Shown here piece after piece: positions 1-6,571 of a stretch of 7,268 nt of DNA. Below the pieces are notes generated by a model. It was not told the DNA's origin and did not search any database. It worked only from the letters and a program-made list of their open reading frames with translations. The stretch is from positions 1 through 7,268 of the forward strand of contig JAHDIA010000309.1 of NCBI GenBank assembly GCA_020631035.1, written 5' to 3'. Both the position numbers and the translations under genes were made by a program. The stretch's first letter is position 1. Each line of letters opens with the position of its first letter. The DNA is from Chitinophagales bacterium. Its GTDB lineage: Bacteria > Bacteroidota > Bacteroidia > Chitinophagales > UBA2359.

Positions 1-261
1 AAATTAGTTTAATTTCCCACCTTTTATGTTAATTAATGATTAATTTTTGATGTTATTTTCACCAAAAAAAATCCCAGAAATAGCCCCACTTTTTTGAGTC
101 ATTTCCAGAACCTCACAAGAGAACTCATTTAAATTGGATTCAGTTCCCAAGACTTCATTTTTTTTCAATAAATTTTATGAGCTTTTTGCGAATATAAAAA
201 GTTGGGTTTAAATAATTGCTTTTTGATTTTTGGGACGGAACGTTGAGGGCTTCGTTTGCAA
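1..261. other. gene-free AT-rich stretch
   Basis: I see no credible coding region on either strand. The stretch is very AT-rich, with runs of A and T and a TTAATTAA palindrome near position 30. It may hold the 3' flank of an upstream gene outside the window. Open frames reaching into it from the minus strand start inside the repeat that follows and look non-coding. Confidence 0.6.
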
Positions 262-484
262 AGTGTGTCCCCGCTTTCCGCTTTTGCATGGCAACCGCTT
301 CAATCGGGCGTAGTATCGCATCTTTTGGACCTTCGTTGGAAAAGCAACAGCTTCTTAAATACCAAAAGAAAAAAAGCGTCGGATGAGCGGGCGGATGAAC
401 CTTTGTACGCAGCCCCCAATATGCGTTGGCTAATCGGACCAAGATGTAGCCTATACCCAATGACCTTGCCCAATAATTCAAAAA
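262..484. repeat. structured intergenic repeat, copy A
   Basis: This segment is clearly more GC-rich than its surroundings and is related to 5193-5435 in the same orientation. The 3' module (375-484) matches 5326-5435 in conserved blocks: 381-401 (21 identical bases), 403-408, 420-433, 446-452 and 457-484 (28 identical bases), separated by variable spacers. A GGCTA/TAGCC stem (428-432 with 447-451) encloses one variable spacer in both copies. The 5' module is less similar but shares CGCTTCAA and can fold as CCCG (270-273) with CGGG (305-308), around a TTGC/GCAA hairpin (284-294). The GTGTCCCCGCTTTCCGC wording recalls, from memory, abundant intergenic repeats of Bacteroidota. The exact ends are uncertain, and neither mobility nor RNA expression is shown. 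Confidence 0.75.
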
Positions 485-691
485 CTTGCTATTGATTTTT
501 CTTGAATTTATGTGTTGATTATCAGTGTTTTATCTCTTTTTTTGTGTTGAAAATTGGCGTTTTTGAATCATTTATGTAATTTTTTCACCTCAACACTTGT
601 TTTATTTTTGAGATGTGCAATTAAGGTATGCCAAGCAATCAACAAAACTTACACATTTTACATCCTGTCTAACATAACCACCAAGGAAATC

Positions 692-710
692 AAATAATTT
701 AATTAAGGTA
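692..710 (+). promoter_or_regulatory. AAATAAT-(2-3 nt)-ATTAAGGTA motif, upstream of the Hint gene
   Basis: The sequence AAATAATTTAATTAAGGTA here closely matches 1601-1618, upstream of the transporter gene, with one base of gap. The core ATTAAGGTA also occurs at 620-628. The recurrence ahead of both genes of the cassette could mark a shared regulator site, but AT-rich DNA makes chance recurrence possible. Confidence 0.3.
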
Positions 711-829
711 AAATAATTAGGGTACTAGCTATTTTTAACTAGTTAGTAAAAGCGAATAACAGCCAATTAAAAATTGACTGATTTAATGTAACACCTAAAA
801 TTATTTACTAAAACATTGAAGTGCTAGAT

Positions 830-837
830 TAAATTTG
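830..837 (+). promoter_or_regulatory. possible Bacteroidota -7 element for the Hint gene
   Basis: TAAATTTG fits the Bacteroidota -7 consensus TAnnTTTG exactly. The nearest TTG (816-818) is only 11 bases upstream, closer than the usual spacing for a -33 element, so the call is weak. If used, it would give an untranslated leader of roughly 145 nt. Confidence 0.25.
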
Positions 838-912
838 AGATCTAAAGATACTTGTGTGTCCTTCTACATAACCATTTAAAAGCATAAAACAGTCACAATC
901 AAAAGAATATAT

Positions 913-929
913 ACATACACAATGTATGT
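913..929. promoter_or_regulatory. 6-bp perfect dyad before the Hint gene
   Basis: ACATAC (913-918) and GTATGT (924-929) are exact reverse complements around the 5-nt spacer ACAAT, about 60 bases upstream of the ATG. It could be an operator or a small hairpin in the leader transcript. No regulator is encoded in the window. Confidence 0.35.
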
Positions 930-990
930 TATAGTAGGAGTATGCCCAAAATCCTAAAAAGAGTAGGCACTAACCTTTAAACATTTTAAG

Positions 991-1533
991 ATGAAAAAAT
1001 TAAATGAAAATTGTTTGAAAAGTATTTATGGTGGACCTATAGATCCATTCGCACTAATTGATGGTTGCTTTGAAGAGGGGACATTGGTTACCACTCAAAA
1101 TGGTCAAAAAGAGATTGAAAAATTGAATTTGGCAACAGATAAAATCTGGAACCCAATCAGTGAACAGTGGATGAGTCTTTCTAGACGAACAGTTACAGTA
1201 GCCAAAGGGACGATGTATACCATCACGACTGCTTCAGGTACAGTAACAACAACGGATAATCATCCCTTTATGTTGATGAGTGGCGAAGTCGTAAAAGCCA
1301 GTGAATTAAATACAGGTGATCTTTTGGCTACAGCTGAATCAGGTGATTTGATTACCAATATTGCAATCAATCCAATTGAGGATTATATACTTGTATACAA
1401 TTTGGTATATGCAAATGTAGGAGAGCAAAAAGAAGATCACTTTGTAGAGGTCAATGGAGTAGTTTCAGGAGTATTGTTCTTACAAGATCAAGTTGCTCAT
1501 AGAACACCACTTGCTACAGAGCAAATGAACTAA
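991..1533 (+). CDS. double-glycine leader peptide fused to a Hint autoprocessing domain
   Basis: This 180-aa protein is predicted to be exported by the adjacent C39 transporter. Residues 1-15 (MKKLNENCLKSIYGG) form a double-glycine leader with hydrophobic residues at the canonical -4 (I12), -7 (L9), -12 (L4) and -15 (M1) positions. Ten residues later, C26 starts a Hint domain (about 26-165). It has the block CFEEGTLVTTQNGQKEIEKL, the T88-x-x-H91 motif of block B in TTDNHPF, the segment KASELNTGDLL, and a VYNL...VNGVV end. The usual C-terminal His-Asn plus nucleophile is replaced by S159-G160, so only the N-terminal reaction at G25-C26 is expected, as in Hedgehog. A 15-residue tail follows. 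There is no toxin domain and no membrane segment. No clear Shine-Dalgarno is present, as usual in Bacteroidota. Leader and Hint recognition are strong; activity and product are inferred. The closest family is PT-HINT or Hint_2. Confidence 0.88.
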   Translation: MKKLNENCLKSIYGGPIDPFALIDGCFEEGTLVTTQNGQKEIEKLNLATDKIWNPISEQWMSLSRRTVTVAKGTMYTITTASGTVTTTDNHPFMLMSGEVVKASELNTGDLLATAESGDLITNIAINPIEDYILVYNLVYANVGEQKEDHFVEVNGVVSGVLFLQDQVAHRTPLATEQMN

Positions 1534-1557
1534 TCAATTGTTGATTTAATGAAATAA

Positions 1558-1600
1558 AGAAGCTACTCTATATGGATGTAAATCCAGTAGAGTAGCTTCT
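1558..1600 (+). terminator. strong hairpin between Hint gene and transporter (terminator or processing stem)
   Basis: AGAAGCTACTCTA (1558-1570) pairs perfectly with the complement at 1588-1600, giving a 13-bp stem. Inside it, TGGAT (1573-1577) pairs with ATCCA (1582-1586) around a GTAA loop. It lies 24 bases after the Hint stop codon and about 80 bases before the transporter. The 3' side reads AAATAATAG rather than a U-tract, so it is not a classic intrinsic terminator. Partial read-through, or protection of the 3' end of an abundant Hint message, would give more cargo than transporter. A smaller AATCAA/TTGATT dyad (1532-1546) overlaps the stop codon. Confidence 0.7.
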
Positions 1601-1618
1601 AAATAATAGATTAAGGTA
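1601..1618 (+). promoter_or_regulatory. AAATAAT-(2-3 nt)-ATTAAGGTA motif, upstream of the transporter gene
   Basis: AAATAATAGATTAAGGTA directly follows the hairpin and matches 692-710 apart from the 2-3 base spacer. It sits about 60 bases before the transporter start. A role as a regulator or promoter site is speculative. Confidence 0.3.
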
Positions 1619-1678
1619 GACTTTCTACAAGAAGAAGTTGTCAAATTTTTTTCTTAAACAAAAATAATTGTGAAGCAC

Positions 1679-3877
1679 ATGTTGAAAACAAGAAAATACA
1701 AGCCTTTTCCTTTTATAGCACAGACGGGAATGATGGAGTGTGGCACCACTTCATTGGCGATGATTTTTAAATATTATGGCTTTTACAATGTCCAACGTGT
1801 GCTTGCCCAAATTGCCAATGTCGATACCCAAGGAACCAACTTATATGTATTGAGTCGTATTTCGTCTCAATTTGGTTTTGTCGCTGAGGGCTACGAAATG
1901 GAATTCAAATACCTACAAGAAATTACATTGCCCTGTATTGCCCACTACGAAGGTGTCCACTTTGTAGTAATTTATAGAGCCAATGATAAATATGTTTGGG
2001 TAGCTGATCCTGCCTACGGCAAAGACAAATACACTCGAGAAGAATTTGAAGAAAAATGGAATGGGGTAGTACTAACCGTTAAACCAACTGAGTATTCTTT
2101 TAAAAGCAAAGATATGCTCGAAATGGTGGAAAGCAAAAGAGCCGAAGATGCTTCACTTTACGGGAAATTTTATCAGCCAGTTGAAAAACCAAGAAGGAAA
2201 TTGTTGTTGCAAATACTAGGCGCAACCCTCCTTTTACAATTGGCAGGCTTAGCAGTTCCAATCTTTACCCAAACCATTGTCGATCAAGTATTGGTACACG
2301 AAAACAAACAACTTTTGTACAGTATTTTGATAGGAATGGGGGTCATCTTTTTTATACAAATTATTTTTCTGTACATCCGAAACATCCTCTTGGTACAGTA
2401 CAAAGTATTTTTAGAACACGATTTCTTTAGTAAATACTTCAATCATTTTATATCCTTGTATCAATCTTATTTTGATCGCCATAGAAGGGAGGATTTTATC
2501 AATCGTTTTAGAGAGAATATGAGAATCAGACAAATTCTCAATCCAGCTTTGTTACAAGCATTTATTGATTTAATATTTATATTGGGATACATTCCATTGT
2601 TGTTTTTTTACAATGTAAAACTGGGTGTGGTAGCACTCTTGTTGACTGGATTGTTTTTGTTGGTTGCCATTGGTACAACCCCTCGTATTAGAAGTCTTGC
2701 CAATAAAGTATTTTTCAAAGATGTAGCAGTACTGGGCGATTTCTTAGATGTTTTATTGGGCATCAATACAATGAAGTTGTTGGGGATTGAACAAGTCAAG
2801 TTTATGTCTTGGCAAAATGAGTACAAAAGAAATTTAAATACAGTTCTAGAATCAGAAAAGGTACAAACCATTTTTACGACCATTCAACGCACCATCTTTT
2901 TGTTTGCCCAAATTGCCATCTTTTGGTTGGGTGCCTATTGGGTATTTATGGGCGAATTAACCCTCGGACAATACCTCGCTTGTATCACCATTTTTATGAT
3001 TGTCCTTAATGCGCTCAACAATGTTTCTTTCTTGTGGATACAAATGGCAGATTTATCTGTCTCGGTCGCAAGGCTCAATGATGTATTGGTGCAAAAGCAA
3101 GAAGGGGGAGATTTAATGACCGAAAAAAATGTGCCCAATATTGATTCATTAGTCATCGAAAATTTAAGCTTTAAATACAGTTCTACAGTGGACAACTTGA
3201 TTCTTAAAAGAGTCAATTTAGAAATCAATAAAGGGGAGAAAGTTGGTTTGGTCGGTAGAAATGGAGCAGGGAAAACCACCCTAGTCAAACTCATTGTAAA
3301 TTTATATCCAGAATACGTTGGTAAAATTTTACTCAATGGTACAACGGACATTCAGTCGGTCAATGTCAAGGCATTGAGAAGAAAGGTGTTTTTATTCCCA
3401 CAAGATATTTACATCTTTAATGGAACAATCAGGGAAAATATTTTATACGCCAATCCAAGTGCCAGTAATGACGAAGTAATCAGAGCCGCAAAATTGGCTG
3501 ATTTACACGATTTTATCAAAACCCAACACTTGGGTTACAACCAAATGATTGGAGACGAAGGAATGAATTTATCTGGTGGGCAAATTCTCAAAATTGGTTT
3601 TGCCAGATTGTTTGTAACCAATCCAGACATCATTATTTTGGATGAAGCGAGTAGCCAGTTAGATGTAGAAACAGAACAGAAAATCTTAGAGAATGTGATG
3701 AATGTTTATAGAGATAAAATAATCATTTCCATTGCACACCGCATCAATACACTCAAAAATTCTGATAAGATAATTGTAATGGACGAAGGCAGTATTGTCG
3801 AATGTGGAACACACGAAGAACTATTTAGAAACAAAGGCTTGTACTATAAATTTATGAAAACATATGTCAGCTACTAA
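1679..3877 (+). CDS. peptidase-containing ABC transporter (C39 peptidase, membrane and ATPase domains)
   Basis: This inner-membrane exporter cuts double-glycine leaders and pumps the cargo out using ATP. Numbered from the ATG at 1679 (732 aa), the C39 domain occupies about residues 5-135. Its oxyanion Q15, catalytic C21 (in MMECGTTSLAMI), H94 (GVHFVV) and D110 (VADPAYG) are all present. Six predicted membrane helices follow between about 175 and 452. The ATPase has Walker A GRNGAGKTT (526-534), Q-loop Q575, signature LSGGQ (631-635), Walker B ILDEAS with D655 and E656, and H-loop H687. The length is normal for the family. An in-frame GTG at 1670 would add three residues; ATG is preferred as the commoner start. 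The 3' end overlaps the HlyD-type gene by 14 bases, indicating translational coupling. The upstream double-glycine Hint protein is the obvious substrate. Confidence 0.96.
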   Translation: MLKTRKYKPFPFIAQTGMMECGTTSLAMIFKYYGFYNVQRVLAQIANVDTQGTNLYVLSRISSQFGFVAEGYEMEFKYLQEITLPCIAHYEGVHFVVIYRANDKYVWVADPAYGKDKYTREEFEEKWNGVVLTVKPTEYSFKSKDMLEMVESKRAEDASLYGKFYQPVEKPRRKLLLQILGATLLLQLAGLAVPIFTQTIVDQVLVHENKQLLYSILIGMGVIFFIQIIFLYIRNILLVQYKVFLEHDFFSKYFNHFISLYQSYFDRHRREDFINRFRENMRIRQILNPALLQAFIDLIFILGYIPLLFFYNVKLGVVALLLTGLFLLVAIGTTPRIRSLANKVFFKDVAVLGDFLDVLLGINTMKLLGIEQVKFMSWQNEYKRNLNTVLESEKVQTIFTTIQRTIFLFAQIAIFWLGAYWVFMGELTLGQYLACITIFMIVLNALNNVSFLWIQMADLSVSVARLNDVLVQKQEGGDLMTEKNVPNIDSLVIENLSFKYSSTVDNLILKRVNLEINKGEKVGLVGRNGAGKTTLVKLIVNLYPEYVGKILLNGTTDIQSVNVKALRRKVFLFPQDIYIFNGTIRENILYANPSASNDEVIRAAKLADLHDFIKTQHLGYNQMIGDEGMNLSGGQILKIGFARLFVTNPDIIILDEASSQLDVETEQKILENVMNVYRDKIIISIAHRINTLKNSDKIIVMDEGSIVECGTHEELFRNKGLYYKFMKTYVSY

Positions 3878-5162
3878 ATTAGACAACAGCAAGCGAGGAC
3901 CTTATGGCGATTTAGAGGAGCAACAATACAACACCCTCTACAAAACAATGGATGTTCCCTTGATGGACATTCGCCGAAAATATTTTAAACAATTTATGAT
4001 TGTTTCTTTATTGGTATTGGGTATGGCCATTTTCTTGGCAAGTGTTGTACCCATTCCCAATTATTTACAAGTGCCCATTGTCATAGAAAATATAGAGCAA
4101 GACCATTCGGTTATGTTTAATCATTCGATTAGAGTCAAAAATTATTTTGTGAATGCTGGCGAAGAGGTCAAAAAAGGTGAAGCCATTTGCCATATCAGCT
4201 CTCCCGAAATTCAAAATTTAATTTCTGCCATTCGAGTGGCTCAAAATGATATTCAAGGATTAGAAAAACACGATGCCCAAAACATTGACGTACAAATGCA
4301 AAATTTGGATGCTCAAAAGGATGCTGAAAAAAATAGCTTTACCTTCTTAAAGGCAGAAAAGAGAGCTGCAACTGATTTGTTCAATTCCAGAAGATCGGGA
4401 TTGGAAAAAGAATTAAAATATCTTGGTAATTTAAAAAATAAAAACCACGCCTTGTATAGAGAAGGGGTCATTAGTCAGGTCGAATATTTGCGTTTTGAAA
4501 AAGATTATACAGATAAATTAAGTGAGTTGTCTGTACTAGAAAAAAATCATTTGCAAAACATGCAGCAGTACAATTTACGTATGCAAGAAGTCAACGAAAA
4601 CTTGGTCAGCTTCTCTAGTGATCAAAATCAAATTGTCAGCAATTTTGAAACCGATAAGGGCAAATTGAGCGACCAAATTGAATTGGCAAAAAAGAACCTA
4701 CAGCTTTTTTATGGAGATTACCAACTTAGGAATGATGAACTTGTTTTATTGGCTCCCAAAGATGGGGCGATTACCTATCTTTATCCTGACAACAAACTAC
4801 TTAATTCAGGAGAAATATTGTATCGACTCGAAGATGCTGGCGGTCAGTTTGAAGCCAATGGTTTGGTAGCTGCAGCAGAAATTGGCTATGTTGATGCCGA
4901 TATGGTGAGCAAAATTATGCTCGAAACTTTTCCACATTATGAATGGGGCGTATTGACTGGTGAGATCGAAAACATCAGTTCCTCACCCAATGAAGAGGGG
5001 CAGTATACGCTTTCGATTAGCCTTACAAAAGAAAATCCTAAAATCTCACCACTCTTGCAAAATGGTCAGACAGGAACCGCTTCTTTGGTCATTGAACAAA
5101 AAAGTTTGTTTGGCTATATCTTTAGAGACTTTAAAAGAATGGGGAGTGGAATTATTTATTAA
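3864..5162 (+). CDS. HlyD-family periplasmic adaptor of the exporter
   Basis: This 432-aa protein should link the ABC transporter to an outer-membrane channel. A short cytoplasmic N-terminus (about 1-43) precedes one membrane helix (about 44-64). A half lipoyl-like motif follows, with NAGEEVKKGEAICHISSPE at 97-115. A long helical, coiled-coil-prone region (about 116-285) carries heptad-like Leu/Lys/Glu/Gln patterns. The second lipoyl half has LLAPKDGAITYL and SGEILYRLED (about 295-324), then a beta-barrel-like C-terminus with an NGQTGTASLVI segment. This is the standard order for type 1 secretion and bacteriocin adaptors. The start codon lies inside the end of the transporter gene, so the two are almost certainly co-translated. 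No TolC-like gene follows, so the channel must be encoded elsewhere. Specific substrate contact is inferred from context only. Confidence 0.93.
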   Translation: MSATKLDNSKRGPYGDLEEQQYNTLYKTMDVPLMDIRRKYFKQFMIVSLLVLGMAIFLASVVPIPNYLQVPIVIENIEQDHSVMFNHSIRVKNYFVNAGEEVKKGEAICHISSPEIQNLISAIRVAQNDIQGLEKHDAQNIDVQMQNLDAQKDAEKNSFTFLKAEKRAATDLFNSRRSGLEKELKYLGNLKNKNHALYREGVISQVEYLRFEKDYTDKLSELSVLEKNHLQNMQQYNLRMQEVNENLVSFSSDQNQIVSNFETDKGKLSDQIELAKKNLQLFYGDYQLRNDELVLLAPKDGAITYLYPDNKLLNSGEILYRLEDAGGQFEANGLVAAAEIGYVDADMVSKIMLETFPHYEWGVLTGEIENISSSPNEEGQYTLSISLTKENPKISPLLQNGQTGTASLVIEQKSLFGYIFRDFKRMGSGIIY

Positions 5163-5192
5163 TATATATTGAAATAATATGTTGGTTTTTAT

Positions 5193-5435
5193 GGGCGACT
5201 CTCCTCGTTTCAGACAAGTACAGTCTGGTATCTTTTCATGTTTTGTCTGCCCAGCACACTTATCCTTCCCTATGCGCCACGCTTCAAGGAGATAACAAGC
5301 AAAATGTTGGAGCGAAATAGAAAAAAGCGCAGGATGAGCGGGCGGATGAACCCTTGTACAAGGGACTAAGTATGCGTTGGCTAACCAGTACTCCCGTAGC
5401 CTCAATGCCAATGACCTTGCCCAATAATTCAAAAA
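5193..5435. repeat. structured intergenic repeat, copy B
   Basis: This is the second copy of the repeat at 262-484, in the same orientation, starting about 30 bases after the HlyD-type stop codon. The 3' module 5326-5435 shares the conserved blocks 5332-5352, 5354-5359, 5371-5384, 5396-5402 and 5408-5435. It keeps the GGCTA/TAGCC stem (5379-5383 with 5397-5401). In the 5' module TCTCCT (5200-5205) pairs with AGGAGA (5287-5292), the position occupied by CCCG/CGGG in copy A, and CAGAC/GTCTG (5211-5215 with 5223-5227) forms an inner hairpin. This copy alone has the perfect 14-base palindrome CCCTTGTACAAGGG (5351-5364). It fills nearly all of the 321-base gap before the next gene's ATG. Confidence 0.75.
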
Positions 5436-5450
5436 TTTACTTTGAATGCC

Positions 5451-5458
5451 TATATTTG
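5451..5458 (+). promoter_or_regulatory. possible -7 promoter element for the 5484 gene
   Basis: TATATTTG matches the TAnnTTTG -7 consensus exactly and lies 26 bases before the ATG at 5484, leaving a short leader. No well-spaced TTG is seen for a -33 element; the nearest upstream ones are 6 and 31 bases away. It starts 15 bases after the end of repeat copy B. Confidence 0.4.
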
Positions 5459-5483
5459 TGCTATACTAAGCAAGTCATTAATT

Positions 5484-6524
5484 ATGAATAGTAGGGCATT
5501 TAAGATACAGGCACTCATTTTGGGCATTGTATTCCTTTGTTTATCAACAACAAATACAATTGGTCAGGGCATTGCCTATCATTGGCACAAGGGTTCGGCA
5601 ACGCTCAAAACCGATTTGGTCATAGATGGAGAGTTTAAATATCGTTACTCCAAGTCGGACTTACCTCAATTTGCTGTCAAAGATCGAGAAGTAGAAGGGA
5701 CCAGACAGATAGATGTGTCAATGTTTCGTAAATTGGTTCTAGAAGGTGCCGAACGTGGCGTTTCTTCTCGCAAAGATACCACCATTTTTGTTTGGGTAGA
5801 ACAGTACGAAGATTTGCTTCGTGTGGTTAGAGAAGGCAAAATCAATGCATACGACAATTCCAAAATCATTGATGAAGAATACAATGGCTTAGATGCTTAT
5901 ATTTTGGTGGCCGAAAGACCCGATTTTGGCATCAAGACCATTAAAAAAGTAGGAGATTTGACAAAGGTGATGTCAGATAAGCCCTATTTTATGCGTTCTG
6001 CCAAAGCAACAGGGCGTGCAGAGAGTCGAGACTTTAGAGTTGTAGTGTTTTTGATTGATCTGTTCAATGATAAGCAGCCAATGCAAACCCTGCGTTGGCC
6101 TCAGGCACAACTGGAGACCAATAGGGGAGAGAAACTGCAAGGGCAAGCCTATATTCAGCCTCTTGATTTAAGGAACGAATTCAATACCAATGAATATGCC
6201 TTCATTCATTTTTACGATGAAAAAAATGGATTTCGTTTGTTCAGAAATGACCAAGTCAAAGAAGTGAAAATTGATGGCAAAATTTATGAACAAGGTTTTT
6301 ATGGCTTAACCAATAAGAATTTCTTTGGTCAAAAATGGTTTCATGAAGGAGACGAATACTTGGTTACAAGAAAAATTGTCAACCGAAACAACTATTTTTA
6401 CCTCAATCGAGACAATAATGAACAAGATTATATAGTTTTGAAACAAGTGTCGGGAACATATCTAAAACCTGAAGAGGAAGGCTTTTTGAGACAAAAGTAC
6501 TTTCAGGAAAATGAGTTGGATTGA
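5484..6524 (+). CDS. secreted protein of unknown function with signal peptide
   Basis: I do not recognise this 346-aa protein. From the ATG at 5484 it opens with a typical signal peptide: R4 and K7, a hydrophobic core at about 8-20, and a likely cut near TTNTIGQ (about residue 28). The Cys at 19 is not in a lipobox. The mature part is rich in charged and aromatic residues with alternating beta-like stretches. Repeated Tyr/Phe patterns lie near the C-terminus (RNNYFYLNRDNNEQDYIVL). It has no membrane helix and no obvious catalytic motif. An in-frame TTG at 5442 would extend it by 14 residues, but that would place the signal peptide internally and the -7 element within the gene, so ATG 5484 is preferred. 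A periplasmic or surface location is likely. Any link to the export cassette is only proximity. Confidence 0.8.
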   Translation: MNSRAFKIQALILGIVFLCLSTTNTIGQGIAYHWHKGSATLKTDLVIDGEFKYRYSKSDLPQFAVKDREVEGTRQIDVSMFRKLVLEGAERGVSSRKDTTIFVWVEQYEDLLRVVREGKINAYDNSKIIDEEYNGLDAYILVAERPDFGIKTIKKVGDLTKVMSDKPYFMRSAKATGRAESRDFRVVVFLIDLFNDKQPMQTLRWPQAQLETNRGEKLQGQAYIQPLDLRNEFNTNEYAFIHFYDEKNGFRLFRNDQVKEVKIDGKIYEQGFYGLTNKNFFGQKWFHEGDEYLVTRKIVNRNNYFYLNRDNNEQDYIVLKQVSGTYLKPEEEGFLRQKYFQENELD

Positions 6525-6571
6525 GTGTCAATTCCATCCTTTTACAGCATTCCATTCAAAATTTTAACTAC

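Larger units (their letters stand above)
485..990. other. 506-nt non-coding upstream region of the Hint gene
   Basis: No gene of credible length is visible. The region is AT-rich and contains two copies of ATTAAGGTA (620-628 and 702-710), an ACTAG/CTAGT dyad (724-728 with 739-743), a possible -7 element (830-837) and a perfect 6-bp dyad (913-929). A further weak TAGGA/TCCTA pairing (935-939 with 952-956) lies just before the gene. Tiny frames such as ATG 922 to TAA 957 (11 codons) exist but have nothing to support translation. The unusual length before a small gene suggests regulation or a long untranslated leader. Confidence 0.6.

Noticed and set aside
155..481. Minus-strand frame of 108 codons starting MNYWARSL
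   Set aside because: It runs through repeat copy A. The similar start at 5432 reflects shared repeat DNA, and the two copies differ by offsetting one-base indels and unrelated spacers, which fits structure rather than protein.
256..495. Plus-strand frame of 79 codons across repeat copy A
   Set aside because: No start signal, low-complexity translation, and no equivalent frame is maintained in copy B.
629..673. 14-codon frame MPSNQQNLHILHPV
   Set aside because: Too short, with no ribosome-binding or composition support; this is expected by chance in AT-rich DNA.
1670..1678. GTG start for the transporter
   Set aside because: It adds only three residues before an in-frame ATG and has no better upstream signal. 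It cannot be excluded.
2935..3351. Minus-strand frame of 138 codons
   Set aside because: It lies entirely within the transporter gene, whose motifs are unambiguous on the plus strand; it is an antisense shadow.
5046..5432. Minus-strand frame of 128 codons with the same MNYWARSL beginning
   Set aside because: It begins in repeat copy B and runs antisense into the 3' end of the well-supported HlyD-type gene. The part outside the repeat does not match the other copy.
5442..5483. TTG start for the secreted protein
   Set aside because: It would put 14 extra residues before a good signal peptide and place the -7 element within the coding region.
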